Shown piece by piece: positions 1 through 6,481 of a DNA stretch of 9,437 nt. The DNA lies in NCBI GenBank assembly GCA_021161685.1, contig JAGHAD010000054.1, forward strand, positions 1 to 9,437, given 5' to 3'. Position numbers and translations under genes: made by a program. Source of the DNA: Thermoplasmata archaeon. GTDB lineage: Archaea > Thermoplasmatota > E2 > DHVEG-1 > B18-G2. Under the pieces are notes generated by a model. The model was given only the letters and a program-made list of their open reading frames with translations, was not told the DNA's origin and made no database searches. The number at the start of each line of letters is the position of its first letter. Within the stretch, counting starts at the first letter, position 1.

Positions 1-427
1 CCTCTATATTGCTCTCCCTGAGCATCTTCTCTGCAAGTTTATCTGGATAATCTCCCTCAAACACGATCCTCTTTATTTCGGCATTTATCAGCATTTTTGC
101 GCACACAACGCATGGGGCGCAGGTACAGTATAGCGTTGCTCCCTTTACCGATACGCCAAACACCGCAGCTTGAATTATAGCGTTTTGCTCCGCATGCAAA
201 CCTCTGCATAATTCATGTCTCTCTCCAGGAGGTACTTTCAATTTCTCTCTTAAGCAGCCAACTTCCTCGCAATGTGGGAAACCCTTCGGCGCACCGTTGT
301 ATCCAGTGCTCAATATATGGTTGTCCTTTACGAGTACTGCTCCCACTTTCCTTCTGAGACAAGTGCTCCTTTTAGCGACGATATGAGCTATCTCCATAAA
401 ATATTCATCGAAAGATGGCCTTTCCAT
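1..427 (-). CDS. Deoxycytidylate (dCMP) deaminase, C-terminus cut by window edge
   Basis: Converts dCMP to dUMP by zinc-dependent hydrolytic deamination, supplying the substrate of thymidylate synthase in the cytoplasm. The visible 142 residues carry the family's zinc motifs: His78-Ala-Glu80 (HAEQNAI), where Glu is the proton shuttle, and the PCxxC pair Cys106/Cys109 in [11 protein letters not shown]. An additional Cys/His cluster (HCEEVGC at 52-58, HELC at 71-74) matches the second structural zinc site common in ComEB/dCMP-type deaminases and argues against a plain cytidine deaminase. Family members are about 150-180 residues, so only a short C-terminal tail is missing. The ATG at 427-425 has no ribosome-binding site, but a TATA-like CTTAAAAT is centred about 23 bases upstream, which suits a leaderless message. 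It lies 37 bases after the RNase Z stop on the same strand, so it could also be cotranscribed with that gene. Confidence 0.93.
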   Translation of the reverse strand, partial: MERPSFDEYFMEIAHIVAKRSTCLRRKVGAVLVKDNHILSTGYNGAPKGFPHCEEVGCLREKLKVPPGERHELCRGLHAEQNAIIQAAVFGVSVKGATLYCTCAPCVVCAKMLINAEIKRIVFEGDYPDKLAEKMLRESNIE

Positions 428-445
428 GGGTTGCAATAGGCTTCG

Positions 446-453
446 CTTAAAAT
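446..453 (-). promoter_or_regulatory. Putative TATA box for the dCMP deaminase gene
   Basis: Read on the minus strand this is ATTTTAAG, centred about 23 bases before the deaminase ATG, the spacing expected for a leaderless archaeal transcript. The same TTTTAAG core precedes RNase Z. It lies in the 37-base gap after the RNase Z stop codon, so it would be an internal promoter. Confidence 0.4.
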
Positions 454-464
454 CTGTTTTGTTT

Positions 465-1382
465 TTACTTCTGCAGTCTAATTTCTATTTCCTGAAGATC
501 CCTAGAAAGGAAACAATTACTAAAAACTTCTCTTGCTTCTTTTTCTAATTCATCTCCATTAGTGTACCTTGGGCTGATGTGGAATAAAGCTAGCATCCTT
601 ACATTTGCCTTCTTTGCTACCTCTGCAGCTTGCAAGGCGGTGCTGTGACCGTACTCGTTGGCTATATCATTAAGCTTAGAAGAAAAGGTTGCATCGTGTA
701 TCAGGAGATCGGCATTTTTTGAGAATTCTATCATCCTGTCACATGGTCTTGTATCTCCAGAGTACACTATCTTTCTCCCTGGTCTTGGGGGGCCGAGAAC
801 CATCTCGGGCTTCACTTCCCTTCCATTCTCCAACTTCACTGTAAAACCCTTTTGCAGTTTGCTAAATAGAGGTCCTTCAGGTACTCCCAGCTCTAGAGCC
901 TTTTTCTTGTTAAACCTTCCCGGCCTTACATCTTCTTCCAAGCAGTAAGCAAAGGTTGGAACGGTATGATCAACGAGCAAGGACTTTACAGTATAACCTT
1001 CAAACCTCACTTCTTCCCTATCCTTTAGCTCGATCGCGTAGATCGGAAAATCGGGCTTAAAATAACCAAGGGATGTGACGTTTTTCACAACATCCCTGAT
1101 TCCTTTCGGTCCATAGATGTAGAGGGGTTTATCTCTGTCGTTCAACTGCATCGTCTGTATCAATCCTGGTAAACCAAGGAAATGATCTCCATGGAAATGA
1201 GAAATAAAGATCTTCGTTATCTGCATGTAACTTATCTTGGTTCTTTGTATCTGTCTTTGGGTTCCCTCGCCGCAATCAAAGAGCAAAACTTCCCCTCCCC
1301 TTTTGATGGCTATGGAGGATACATTCCTCCTTGCGGTCGGCCAGCTCCCCCCTGTTCCCAAGAAAGTGACGAACAACTGCAT
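465..1382 (-). CDS. rnz: Ribonuclease Z (tRNA 3'-processing endonuclease)
   Basis: Zinc-dependent metallo-beta-lactamase-fold endonuclease that removes the 3' trailer of pre-tRNA so that CCA can be added. Counting from the ATG at 1382 (305 residues, the usual length of the short RNase Z form), the N-terminal [12 protein letters not shown] and RNVSS are diagnostic. The HxHxDH metal motif is [10 protein letters not shown] (His62, His64, Asp66, His67). Further ligands are the His in [10 protein letters not shown], the Asp in YSGDTRP and the His in [22 protein letters not shown] resembles the flexible-arm/exosite segment that holds tRNA. A second in-frame ATG lies 12 bases upstream at 1394. I prefer 1382 because family members begin right before the VTFLGTGGS strand and because a TATA-like box sits about 28 bases ahead of it. 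The gene runs towards the dCMP deaminase. Upstream, an insertion sequence now lies beyond its core promoter. Confidence 0.95.
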   Translation of the reverse strand: MQLFVTFLGTGGSWPTARRNVSSIAIKRGGEVLLFDCGEGTQRQIQRTKISYMQITKIFISHFHGDHFLGLPGLIQTMQLNDRDKPLYIYGPKGIRDVVKNVTSLGYFKPDFPIYAIELKDREEVRFEGYTVKSLLVDHTVPTFAYCLEEDVRPGRFNKKKALELGVPEGPLFSKLQKGFTVKLENGREVKPEMVLGPPRPGRKIVYSGDTRPCDRMIEFSKNADLLIHDATFSSKLNDIANEYGHSTALQAAEVAKKANVRMLALFHISPRYTNGDELEKEAREVFSNCFLSRDLQEIEIRLQK

Positions 1383-1406
1383 TCCCCATGTCATAAATCA
1401 AGGAAG

Positions 1407-1414
1407 CTTAAAAG
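1407..1414 (-). promoter_or_regulatory. Putative TATA box for RNase Z
   Basis: Minus-strand CTTTTAAG centred about 28 bases before the preferred ATG at 1382. Transcription would start at about 1382-1386, excluding the upstream ATG at 1394. Only 11 bases separate it from the left end of the insertion sequence, so the TATA box and the adjacent BRE position are intact. Confidence 0.45.
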
Positions 1415-1420
1415 AGTTTA

Positions 1421-1425
1421 CGACC
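1421..1425. repeat. Target-site duplication CGACC, left copy
   Basis: CGACC directly abuts the outer TGT end of the left inverted repeat, and an identical CGACC follows the right inverted repeat at 2400-2404. Identical 5-bp copies show insertion and suggest it was recent. A 6-bp reading (ACGACC) is possible if the element ends one base earlier on the right. Confidence 0.8.
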
Positions 1426-1453
1426 TGTAAAGTAAACCAACATCGGTAACATT
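1426..1453 (+). repeat. Left terminal inverted repeat of the IS481-like element
   Basis: The inner 15 bases, AACATCGGTAACATT (1439-1453), are a perfect inverted match to 2372-2386. The outer 13 bases, TGTAAAGTAAACC, match the other end at 9 positions. The outer TGT is the typical IS481/IS3 tip. Confidence 0.85.
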
Positions 1454-1492
1454 TTTCCAGATGGATGTCATCTCATCCACCTGGAGGGGATG

Positions 1493-2392
1493 ATGCACGA
1501 TGTTACACCTGAAGTGAGAAGATTGATTGTAAGAGCGAGAAGAAATGGTATGAAAGTAAAAGATATTGTAAGGATTTTTGGGGTTAGCAGAAAAACCGTC
1601 TGGAAATGGGTGAGAAGAGCTAAACATCCCAGTAAAGAGTCTTTTAGGGATCTACCAAAAACTCCACATAAGGTGAAAAGGAAGATAGATGTTTACACAG
1701 AGAATGCTATTATAATACTCAGGGATTCCTTTAATTGGGGGACTCAGAGAATAAAGGTTTCTTTGGAATCTCCAGCACCATATATCAAATTCCTACTTGA
1801 AGAAGTTCTGGGTAAGGTATGGAGAGGTAGAATACTTAGTAGACAGAGTATCAATGAAGTTTTAAAGAAACATAACAGGAATGGTTCACCATACAGAAAA
1901 AATAGAAGGGATTGGAATTTCTTTAGGGCAGACTCTCCAAACGATCTATGGCAGATGGATATAAAAGGTCCTTTTAGGATAGAAAATCAAAGTTATTATG
2001 CTTTGATCGTCATAGATGACCATTCAAGATACATCATAAATTGCTCTCTCCATAGATTAATCAAAACATCAGATATAACCCCTGTTTTATCTGAATGTAT
2101 AAAGAGATGTGGAAAACCATCAAGGATTTTGGTAGACAATGGATGGTGTAAACAGCACGATATAGATGTTATTTATACCCCACCCTACTATCCTCAAGCT
2201 AAAGGAAAGGTCGAGAGATGTATAAGGACATTTGTTGAGGAGTTTCTAAGGTTACAGAGGGTGTTTGATTCTGTTGCAGATATCCTTGAAGATTTTGTTT
2301 ATTGGTTTAACAACCGTAGATATCACTTAGGTATCTACGGTTATCCCGCAGATATTTATTTACGAAAACAGAATGTTACCGATGTTACTTGA
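1493..2392 (+). CDS. IS481-like transposase (HTH + rve DDE domain), catalytic core shortened
   Basis: DDE recombinase that would cut and join the ends of its own element. Numbering from the alternative upstream ATG at 1490, residues 8-45 form a helix-turn-helix (MKVKDIVRIFGVSRKTVWKW) that should bind the inverted repeats. The rve/integrase-like core follows: WQMDIKG (Asp157), LVDNG (Asp216) and QAKGKVER (Glu242). Asp216 and Glu242 are separated by only 25 residues instead of the usual 34-35. The residues lost lie exactly between DNG and WCKQHDIDV, where relatives have a segment with two Phe, so a 30-bp in-frame deletion at about 2143/2144 is likely. GGAGG at 1483-1487 is 5 bases before the ATG at 1493 and only 2 before the ATG at 1490, so I prefer 1493. 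The Shine-Dalgarno lies in the loop of a possible 6-bp hairpin (TCATCC/GGATGA, 1473-1493). The stop codon lies inside the right inverted repeat. Confidence 0.9.
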   Translation: MHDVTPEVRRLIVRARRNGMKVKDIVRIFGVSRKTVWKWVRRAKHPSKESFRDLPKTPHKVKRKIDVYTENAIIILRDSFNWGTQRIKVSLESPAPYIKFLLEEVLGKVWRGRILSRQSINEVLKKHNRNGSPYRKNRRDWNFFRADSPNDLWQMDIKGPFRIENQSYYALIVIDDHSRYIINCSLHRLIKTSDITPVLSECIKRCGKPSRILVDNGWCKQHDIDVIYTPPYYPQAKGKVERCIRTFVEEFLRLQRVFDSVADILEDFVYWFNNRRYHLGIYGYPADIYLRKQNVTDVT

Positions 2393-2399
2393 CATTACA
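2372..2399 (-). repeat. Right terminal inverted repeat of the IS481-like element
   Basis: AATGTTACCGATGTT (2372-2386) is the exact reverse complement of 1439-1453. The match continues imperfectly out to the terminal ACA at 2397-2399. The last codons and the stop (2390-2392) of the transposase gene lie within it. Confidence 0.85.
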
Positions 2400-2404
2400 C
2401 GACC
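2400..2404. repeat. Target-site duplication CGACC, right copy
   Basis: Identical to 1421-1425 and directly adjacent to the right inverted repeat. It lies only 6 bases before the hsp20 TATA box. Confidence 0.8.
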
Positions 2405-2410
2405 GAATGG

Positions 2411-2418
2411 TTTAAATA
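2411..2418 (+). promoter_or_regulatory. TATA box of hsp20
   Basis: TTTAAATA is a near-consensus archaeal TATA box. A transcript starting about 25 bases downstream (around 2440) would have a short leader holding GAGGT (2441-2445), 8 bases before the ATG at 2454. The six bases between TATA and the IS duplication (GAATGG) occupy the BRE position, so the core promoter survives the insertion. Confidence 0.65.
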
Positions 2419-2453
2419 AGAAAAGGGGGAATAGACATAAGAGGTCGAGGGAG

Positions 2454-3005
2454 ATGGATCCATTCAGAAGGGATAGGAGGAGAAGAAATCCATTCAGGTT
2501 CTTCGACGATGACTTTTTCGAGAAGTTTTTCGACGAGAGGCTATTTGAAGACATAGAAAGAATGGCGGAAGAGTTGTTCAGAGCTCTCTCAAAGGCAGAG
2601 CCAGGTAAATCCATAGTGAGAGGCTTTAAGTTCACCATCGGTCCAGATGGGAAGCCAAGGCTGGAGGAATTCGGAAATAGAACTATAGAGACACCAGAAG
2701 GGGAACCGGCAATATCTGACGAGAGAGAACCTCTTACCGATATCATCGAGGGAGAAGAAGATGTTGCCATAACCGTTGAACTTCCTGGGGTAGAAAAGGA
2801 AGACATAGATTTAACTGTAACAGAGGATACATTGGAGATAAAGGTGGACAGTGCAAGAAGAAAATATCATAAGGTTATAGAATTACCTTGCAAAGTTAAG
2901 CCAAAAACGACAAAAGCTACTTACAAGAACGGGGTTCTGGATATAGTCATAAAAAGAAAAGAAAGGAAAAGGGAAGGAGAAGGTTACAAGGTCACGATAG
3001 AGTAG
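2454..3005 (+). CDS. Small heat-shock protein, Hsp20/alpha-crystallin family
   Basis: ATP-independent holdase chaperone that forms large oligomers and keeps unfolding cytoplasmic proteins soluble under heat stress. The 183-residue product has three parts. The charged, Phe-rich N-terminal arm (about 1-50; MDPFRRDRRRRNPF, FFEKFFDERLFED) is followed by a linker with GFKFTIGPDGKPRLEEFGN, typical of an archaeal Hsp20 subfamily. The alpha-crystallin domain is at about 92-168 (PLTDIIEGEEDVAITVELPG, ending NGVLDIVIKRK), with the conserved Gly-Val-Leu. The C-terminal VTI (180-182) fits the I/V-x-I/V motif that docks neighbouring dimers. The ATG at 2454 is chosen because the longer open frame starting at 2373 begins inside the insertion sequence, and because TATA (2411) and GAGGT (2441) suit 2454. 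The intact IS lies just upstream in the same orientation, so read-through from the transposase promoter or loss of an upstream operator could change its control. Confidence 0.95.
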   Translation: MDPFRRDRRRRNPFRFFDDDFFEKFFDERLFEDIERMAEELFRALSKAEPGKSIVRGFKFTIGPDGKPRLEEFGNRTIETPEGEPAISDEREPLTDIIEGEEDVAITVELPGVEKEDIDLTVTEDTLEIKVDSARRKYHKVIELPCKVKPKTTKATYKNGVLDIVIKRKERKREGEGYKVTIE

Positions 3006-3013
3006 TTGCCTAC

Positions 3014-3049
3014 GGTAATGGCAAATCAGGTAGATCTATTGCTATTACC
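3014..3049. repeat. Inverted repeat after hsp20, possible terminator hairpin
   Basis: GGTAATGGC (3014-3022) pairs with GCTATTACC (3041-3049) over nine positions with one G-T pair, leaving an 18-base loop that contains the palindrome AGATCT. It begins 9 bases after the hsp20 stop and reaches the stop of the opposing short ORF. No T-run follows, so a terminator role is only a guess; it could instead stabilise the mRNA 3' end. Confidence 0.4.
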
Positions 3050-3248
3050 CTATACGCAAAGCCAACAAAGTAGGTAAATCCTTCTCTGGTAAATGCTGAT
3101 GCTCTTGATACGTATATATAAACCCAGCGAAGCCCAGTAATATACCAGCCTGCTTCCCGCTAAGTATTTCGATCTTTGCTAAAGAAGGATCAATTATTAA
3201 CGTTCTGCTTGGTTTGAATAACAGTCTCGATTTTGTGTAATGCCACAT
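3045..3248 (-). CDS. Doubtful short ORF, 67 residues, hydrophobic patch
   Basis: I do not recognise this protein. It has a basic, hydrophobic start (MWHYTKSRLLFKPSRTLIID), a stretch SGKQAGILLGFAGFIYTY that is weakly membrane-like, and an acidic/polar tail. It begins 20 bases after the stop of the upstream minus-strand gene with no Shine-Dalgarno and no TATA box of its own. If real it is the second gene of a two-gene unit; it could equally be a decayed remnant or a chance frame. No alternative gene is visible in this stretch on either strand. Confidence 0.3.
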   Translation of the reverse strand: MWHYTKSRLLFKPSRTLIIDPSLAKIEILSGKQAGILLGFAGFIYTYQEHQHLPEKDLPTLLALRIG

Positions 3249-3268
3249 TACGATCGGTTTGAAATATC

Positions 3269-3598
3269 TTATTTTGGGGAAGTGATATCGTCAAACATCT
3301 TTCTCTCGTAACCCATGCTCACGATGAAGACCATTTTTCCGGTTGATATTGCATGCTTAAGAAACAAGTCTACGGTTACAACTCCACCTACTACCGCTAA
3401 GGCGCATGCAGCAAGAAGTATCAAGTAGGTCTCGTTGGTAAAGTTACCTTGTGCCAAAACCTCTTTTATTTTCCCCATCGGTTCAGACGGATTCCATTCC
3501 CTCTCTGTAAAGTGTATCTCGCTTGGCATGCAGGCGCCATTTAGCGGGACCATCAACAGGATAGAAGCTACACAACCAACCACCAAACTTCTCTTCAT
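3269..3598 (-). CDS. Small secreted or membrane protein of unknown function
   Basis: The function is not recognised. From the ATG at 3598 the product is 109 residues. It starts with a signal-peptide-like segment (MKRSLVVGCVASILLMVPLNGACM: basic start, hydrophobic core, small residues before a possible cleavage site). A polar stretch with one sequon (NFTNET) follows, then a strong transmembrane helix (about 57-80, LILLAACALAVVGGVVTVDLFL) and a short tail ending MFDDITSPK. A GTG six bases upstream (3604) is an alternative start. I prefer 3598 because GAGGTGA, a good archaeal Shine-Dalgarno, overlaps that GTG and is correctly spaced for the ATG. It is divergent from the carboxypeptidase gene, with 126 bases between the starts, so a shared regulatory region is possible. 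Confidence 0.65.
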   Translation of the reverse strand: MKRSLVVGCVASILLMVPLNGACMPSEIHFTEREWNPSEPMGKIKEVLAQGNFTNETYLILLAACALAVVGGVVTVDLFLKHAISTGKMVFIVSMGYERKMFDDITSPK

Positions 3599-3616
3599 GC
3601 TCACCTCGCTTTTTCT

Positions 3617-3626
3617 CTAAAATAAG
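3617..3626 (-). promoter_or_regulatory. Putative TATA box for the small membrane protein gene
   Basis: Minus-strand CTTATTTTAG is centred about 24 bases before the ATG at 3598. Start-site spacing would give a leader of only a few bases. It lies in an A/T-rich intergenic region, so a chance match is possible. Confidence 0.35.
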
Positions 3627-3691
3627 AACATTGATCTACTGGTAAAGTTAAGTAAAGAAGTGGAATCAAAAGAAGTTCTACTATAGATAAG

Positions 3692-3700
3692 TTTTTATTA
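3692..3700 (+). promoter_or_regulatory. Putative TATA box for the carboxypeptidase operon
   Basis: TTTTTATTA is centred about 29 bases before the ATG at 3725 and followed by an A/T-rich start region. No Shine-Dalgarno precedes that ATG, so a leaderless or near-leaderless transcript is the simplest reading. Confidence 0.5.
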
Positions 3701-3724
3701 TTTAATATCATTATAACTTAATAG

Positions 3725-6481
3725 ATGGGGAGGACCTACCTGCCAAAAAGGATACTTTGTCTCTTGATTATTATTTTACTTACTCTACCTGCACTTTCTA
3801 CTTCAACCGCAAAATTCAGTTTCAAAAGCCTATTCGAGAAAAAGGATTGGTATTACAAACCAAAAAGTTATTCTGAGCTAGTACGGTGGTACAAGGAATT
3901 AGAAGAGAGATTTCCAAATTATGTCGAGGTTATAAAGGCAAATGAGTTATATGGCACGGGCAGGGTGAAAGGAGGTTATGATCTGTACTACGTTAGGATA
4001 ACAAATGAATCTTTGGGTCTCCACAAACCAGAAGTACTTTTCCTTGGAAGCCCTCACGGCGACGAGACAGCGGGTACCATAGGTTTGTACTGGTTTGCCG
4101 ATTGGTTGCTAAGGAAGGCTTTCACCGATGAAGAATGTGAATATGAGAAGGATTGGCTCAAGTGGCTGATAGATCACAGGGAAATTTACATTGAAGTTTC
4201 TCACAACCCATGGGGTTTTGATCACTGCACAAGGTACGATAGGAACGGATGGGATTTAAACAGGGAAGCTGACCACGATGGCCCTGGGAGACCTACTGGT
4301 GGAATATGGGGGAGCGTTAACGGTAAAACGCTTAGAGCTTTTATTGATAGTCACGCCATAAGAGTCGGATGTGATTTCCATGGAGGAGCGAGGATGCTGC
4401 TTTACCCATGGTCCTCTTCTCATGATAGCGTTAGTGCCAGTAGTCCGCTAACTGGCAAGTCCTATACGCATGCCCCTCCAGATTTCTACTACTTCGATGC
4501 GATTTCTTTGAGATTGGGAGATTTCATGGGTGACTTTGGAGGAGATTTGGATTACACCAATATAGGAACCATACCAGATACAGTTGGCTATGAAGCACCT
4601 GGTTGTATAGCTTGTTGGGCTTATGGGGCAAATGTCAAGGAAAATCCTGCTGAGGATAGATACGTGCATGATGAAGAATTTGGTAATTATCCGGGCTGCG
4701 GTGTACTTTGGATTTCCCCAGAGCTATCAAGGGTTAAAAATCCACCTGAGAAGGACTTCGGAAACGACACCGTTGATGGGTATGGTAAGGAGGTGCAGAG
4801 GTTTCTACTGCATCAGATAGACCTTGCCCAGCCTTATATAATGTGGGTAGACGGTACACCAAAGAATAACTCCCGCTACCCCGTTGGGACTGTCCTTAAA
4901 TTCAGGTGGAAGGTAAATGGATGTATGGTGGTCGATCATACCAATATACAGTGGGGAACAGACCCAGATCCAATAAGGAAACCCAAGTACTTCACCATAG
5001 ATCACGATGAGCATGAAAATCAATACATAGGGGGTACTGGGTGGGATTTTGCAAAAGATGGAAAGATAAATGGTACGGTGTATGAAGAAACTATACAACT
5101 AAATGAGCCGGGAAGCTACTATTTCGTAGCAAAAGCGATGGTCGATCAGATTTACAGGAATGTTGTGCATCCAGAAATTTATGGAAATAGATCTTACCTA
5201 CGTATCATAAAAGAAAGGACAGATCCTAATTACTACGAGGTCATCAATGGCACCGACGGAAAAGAGGTTATCAAAGGTCGTCTATGGTGGTATAGCCCAG
5301 TCATCCATGTAATAATTGGAGAAGATAACGTCCCTCCAACCACAGAAATACTGATAAATGGAACAAGGGGAGAAGATGGATGGTACACCAGTGAAGTTCA
5401 AATCTCTTTTAAGGCAAGTGATAATCTTGCTGGAGTTAACTACACCCTTTATAGCATAGATGGCTCTGAATGGAAAGTTTACAGGGACAAAATAACACTT
5501 GGAGAAGGAGTACACGAGATCAGGTTCTTCTCAGCAGACTTTTTAGGAAACGTCGAGGAAGAAAATGTGAAAATCGTGAAAGTTGATCCTACTCCACCAA
5601 AAAGTACTTGCAAGCTATCTGGAGATGAGGGAGAAGAGGGATGGTTTAGAGGAGATGTTGTTGTTCATTTAGATGTAGAGGATTCGACTTCAGGAGTTAA
5701 GGCTATATATTACAATGTGGACAACTCTACGTGGAGGATTTACACGACAGAATTTACCGTGAAAGGAGAAGGATTACACCATTTGTGCTTTTATTCTGTG
5801 GATGAGGCCGGAAATAGAGAAAAGGAAAGTTGCATTGACTTTGCAATAGATGTTACCAAACCAAATGTAACCTTACTATATCCAAGAGGAGGAGTCTTAA
5901 CGGGCTTTGCCGACATCAGGTGGCTTGCAAGCGATAATCTGGGCGATCTGAAGATCTCTCTATTCTGCAGCAATAACAATGGATCGACGTGGTATACAAT
6001 AGCTTCTGACGAGGAAAACGATGGTAAATATGTATGGAATACGAGGGAGGTGACGGATGGTAGGTATATAATAAAGATAACTGCCAGCGACAATGCCAGA
6101 AATACCGCAAGTGATTTCTCTAATTCATTGATAATATCAAATGGAATAAATCCTCCAAAAATTGAGGTTGACTTCGTAAAGCCAAGAAGTGGAAAACTAT
6201 ACTTTTTGAACAGAGAGATCGTGGATCTGCCAGATGAGTTAATTATAGTGGTTGGTCAGATCGATATAAAGGTCAATGTTACCTTGGAAAATTCTTTAAG
6301 CAAGATAAGCAGGGTGGAGTTTTATGTAGATAACGAGTTGAGAGCCATAGATAAGAGTCCACCATTTGAGTGGAGGTGGAGAGATAGAGCGTACCTCAAG
6401 AAATACTCCATAATGGTGGTGGCATACGATAACATAGGAAATAGCAATCGTGCAAAGATCGAGTTATGGAAGATCCTTTAA
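3725..6481 (+). CDS. Secreted M14-family zinc carboxypeptidase with C-terminal Ig-like domains
   Basis: Predicted exopeptidase that removes C-terminal residues from peptides outside the cell. The 918-residue protein starts with a signal peptide (basic MGRTYLPKR, then LCLLIIILLTLPALSTS). The M14 domain covers about 45-365. Zinc ligands are His111 and Glu114 (SPHGDE, the HxxE motif) and His219 (CDFHGGARMLLYP, comparable to the third His of carboxypeptidase A). Asn/Arg substrate-binding residues fall in RNGWDLNRE (173-181), and the catalytic Glu is probably Glu333 (WISPELS). A beta-rich region follows (about 366-530). Next come two OmpL47/chitobiase-like Ig repeats (537-620 and 622-710; each has GW, then a Tyr-rich YSIDGSEW or YNVDNSTW strand, then a D(F/E)xGN ending), a third Ig-like unit (about 712-806) and a C-terminal domain (809-917) shared with the next gene. 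Many sequons suggest N-glycosylation. There is no C-terminal membrane anchor. The last 16 bases overlap the next gene. Confidence 0.92.
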   Translation: MGRTYLPKRILCLLIIILLTLPALSTSTAKFSFKSLFEKKDWYYKPKSYSELVRWYKELEERFPNYVEVIKANELYGTGRVKGGYDLYYVRITNESLGLHKPEVLFLGSPHGDETAGTIGLYWFADWLLRKAFTDEECEYEKDWLKWLIDHREIYIEVSHNPWGFDHCTRYDRNGWDLNREADHDGPGRPTGGIWGSVNGKTLRAFIDSHAIRVGCDFHGGARMLLYPWSSSHDSVSASSPLTGKSYTHAPPDFYYFDAISLRLGDFMGDFGGDLDYTNIGTIPDTVGYEAPGCIACWAYGANVKENPAEDRYVHDEEFGNYPGCGVLWISPELSRVKNPPEKDFGNDTVDGYGKEVQRFLLHQIDLAQPYIMWVDGTPKNNSRYPVGTVLKFRWKVNGCMVVDHTNIQWGTDPDPIRKPKYFTIDHDEHENQYIGGTGWDFAKDGKINGTVYEETIQLNEPGSYYFVAKAMVDQIYRNVVHPEIYGNRSYLRIIKERTDPNYYEVINGTDGKEVIKGRLWWYSPVIHVIIGEDNVPPTTEILINGTRGEDGWYTSEVQISFKASDNLAGVNYTLYSIDGSEWKVYRDKITLGEGVHEIRFFSADFLGNVEEENVKIVKVDPTPPKSTCKLSGDEGEEGWFRGDVVVHLDVEDSTSGVKAIYYNVDNSTWRIYTTEFTVKGEGLHHLCFYSVDEAGNREKESCIDFAIDVTKPNVTLLYPRGGVLTGFADIRWLASDNLGDLKISLFCSNNNGSTWYTIASDEENDGKYVWNTREVTDGRYIIKITASDNARNTASDFSNSLIISNGINPPKIEVDFVKPRSGKLYFLNREIVDLPDELIIVVGQIDIKVNVTLENSLSKISRVEFYVDNELRAIDKSPPFEWRWRDRAYLKKYSIMVVAYDNIGNSNRAKIELWKIL

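Larger units (their letters stand above)
1426..2399 (+). mobile_element. Complete IS481-like insertion sequence (974 bp)
   Basis: The element is bounded by 28-bp imperfect inverted repeats (24 of 28 positions match by eye) whose outer ends are TGT/ACA, and by a 5-bp target duplication, CGACC. It carries one ORF, an HTH plus rve-type DDE transposase, on the plus strand; the ORF ends inside the right inverted repeat. Single-ORF organisation, TGT ends and an rve catalytic core fit IS481, or IS3-like elements without a separate orfA. It lies between the divergent RNase Z and hsp20 genes and splits an ancestral intergenic region of about 92 bp without touching either TATA box. The ends and duplication look fresh, yet the transposase core is ten residues short, so this copy may be immobile now or may have been moved in trans. 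Confidence 0.88.

Noticed and set aside
658..948. Plus-strand open frame opposite RNase Z
   Set aside because: Shadow of a gene with complete metallo-beta-lactamase motifs; its sequence shows no family features.
2373..2453. Upstream extension of the hsp20 reading frame
   Set aside because: The first codons lie inside the right inverted repeat of the insertion sequence and would precede the TATA box at 2411. TATA and GAGGT placement both support the ATG at 2454.
2360..2806. 148-codon open frame on the minus strand opposite hsp20
   Set aside because: Ser/Leu-rich antisense frame of a strongly recognised gene, with no motif, promoter or start signal.
4448..6110. Several minus-strand open frames of 64-100 codons opposite the carboxypeptidase gene
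   Set aside because: Cys/Tyr/Ser-rich antisense frames without start signals, lying opposite conserved M14 and Ig-like coding sequence.
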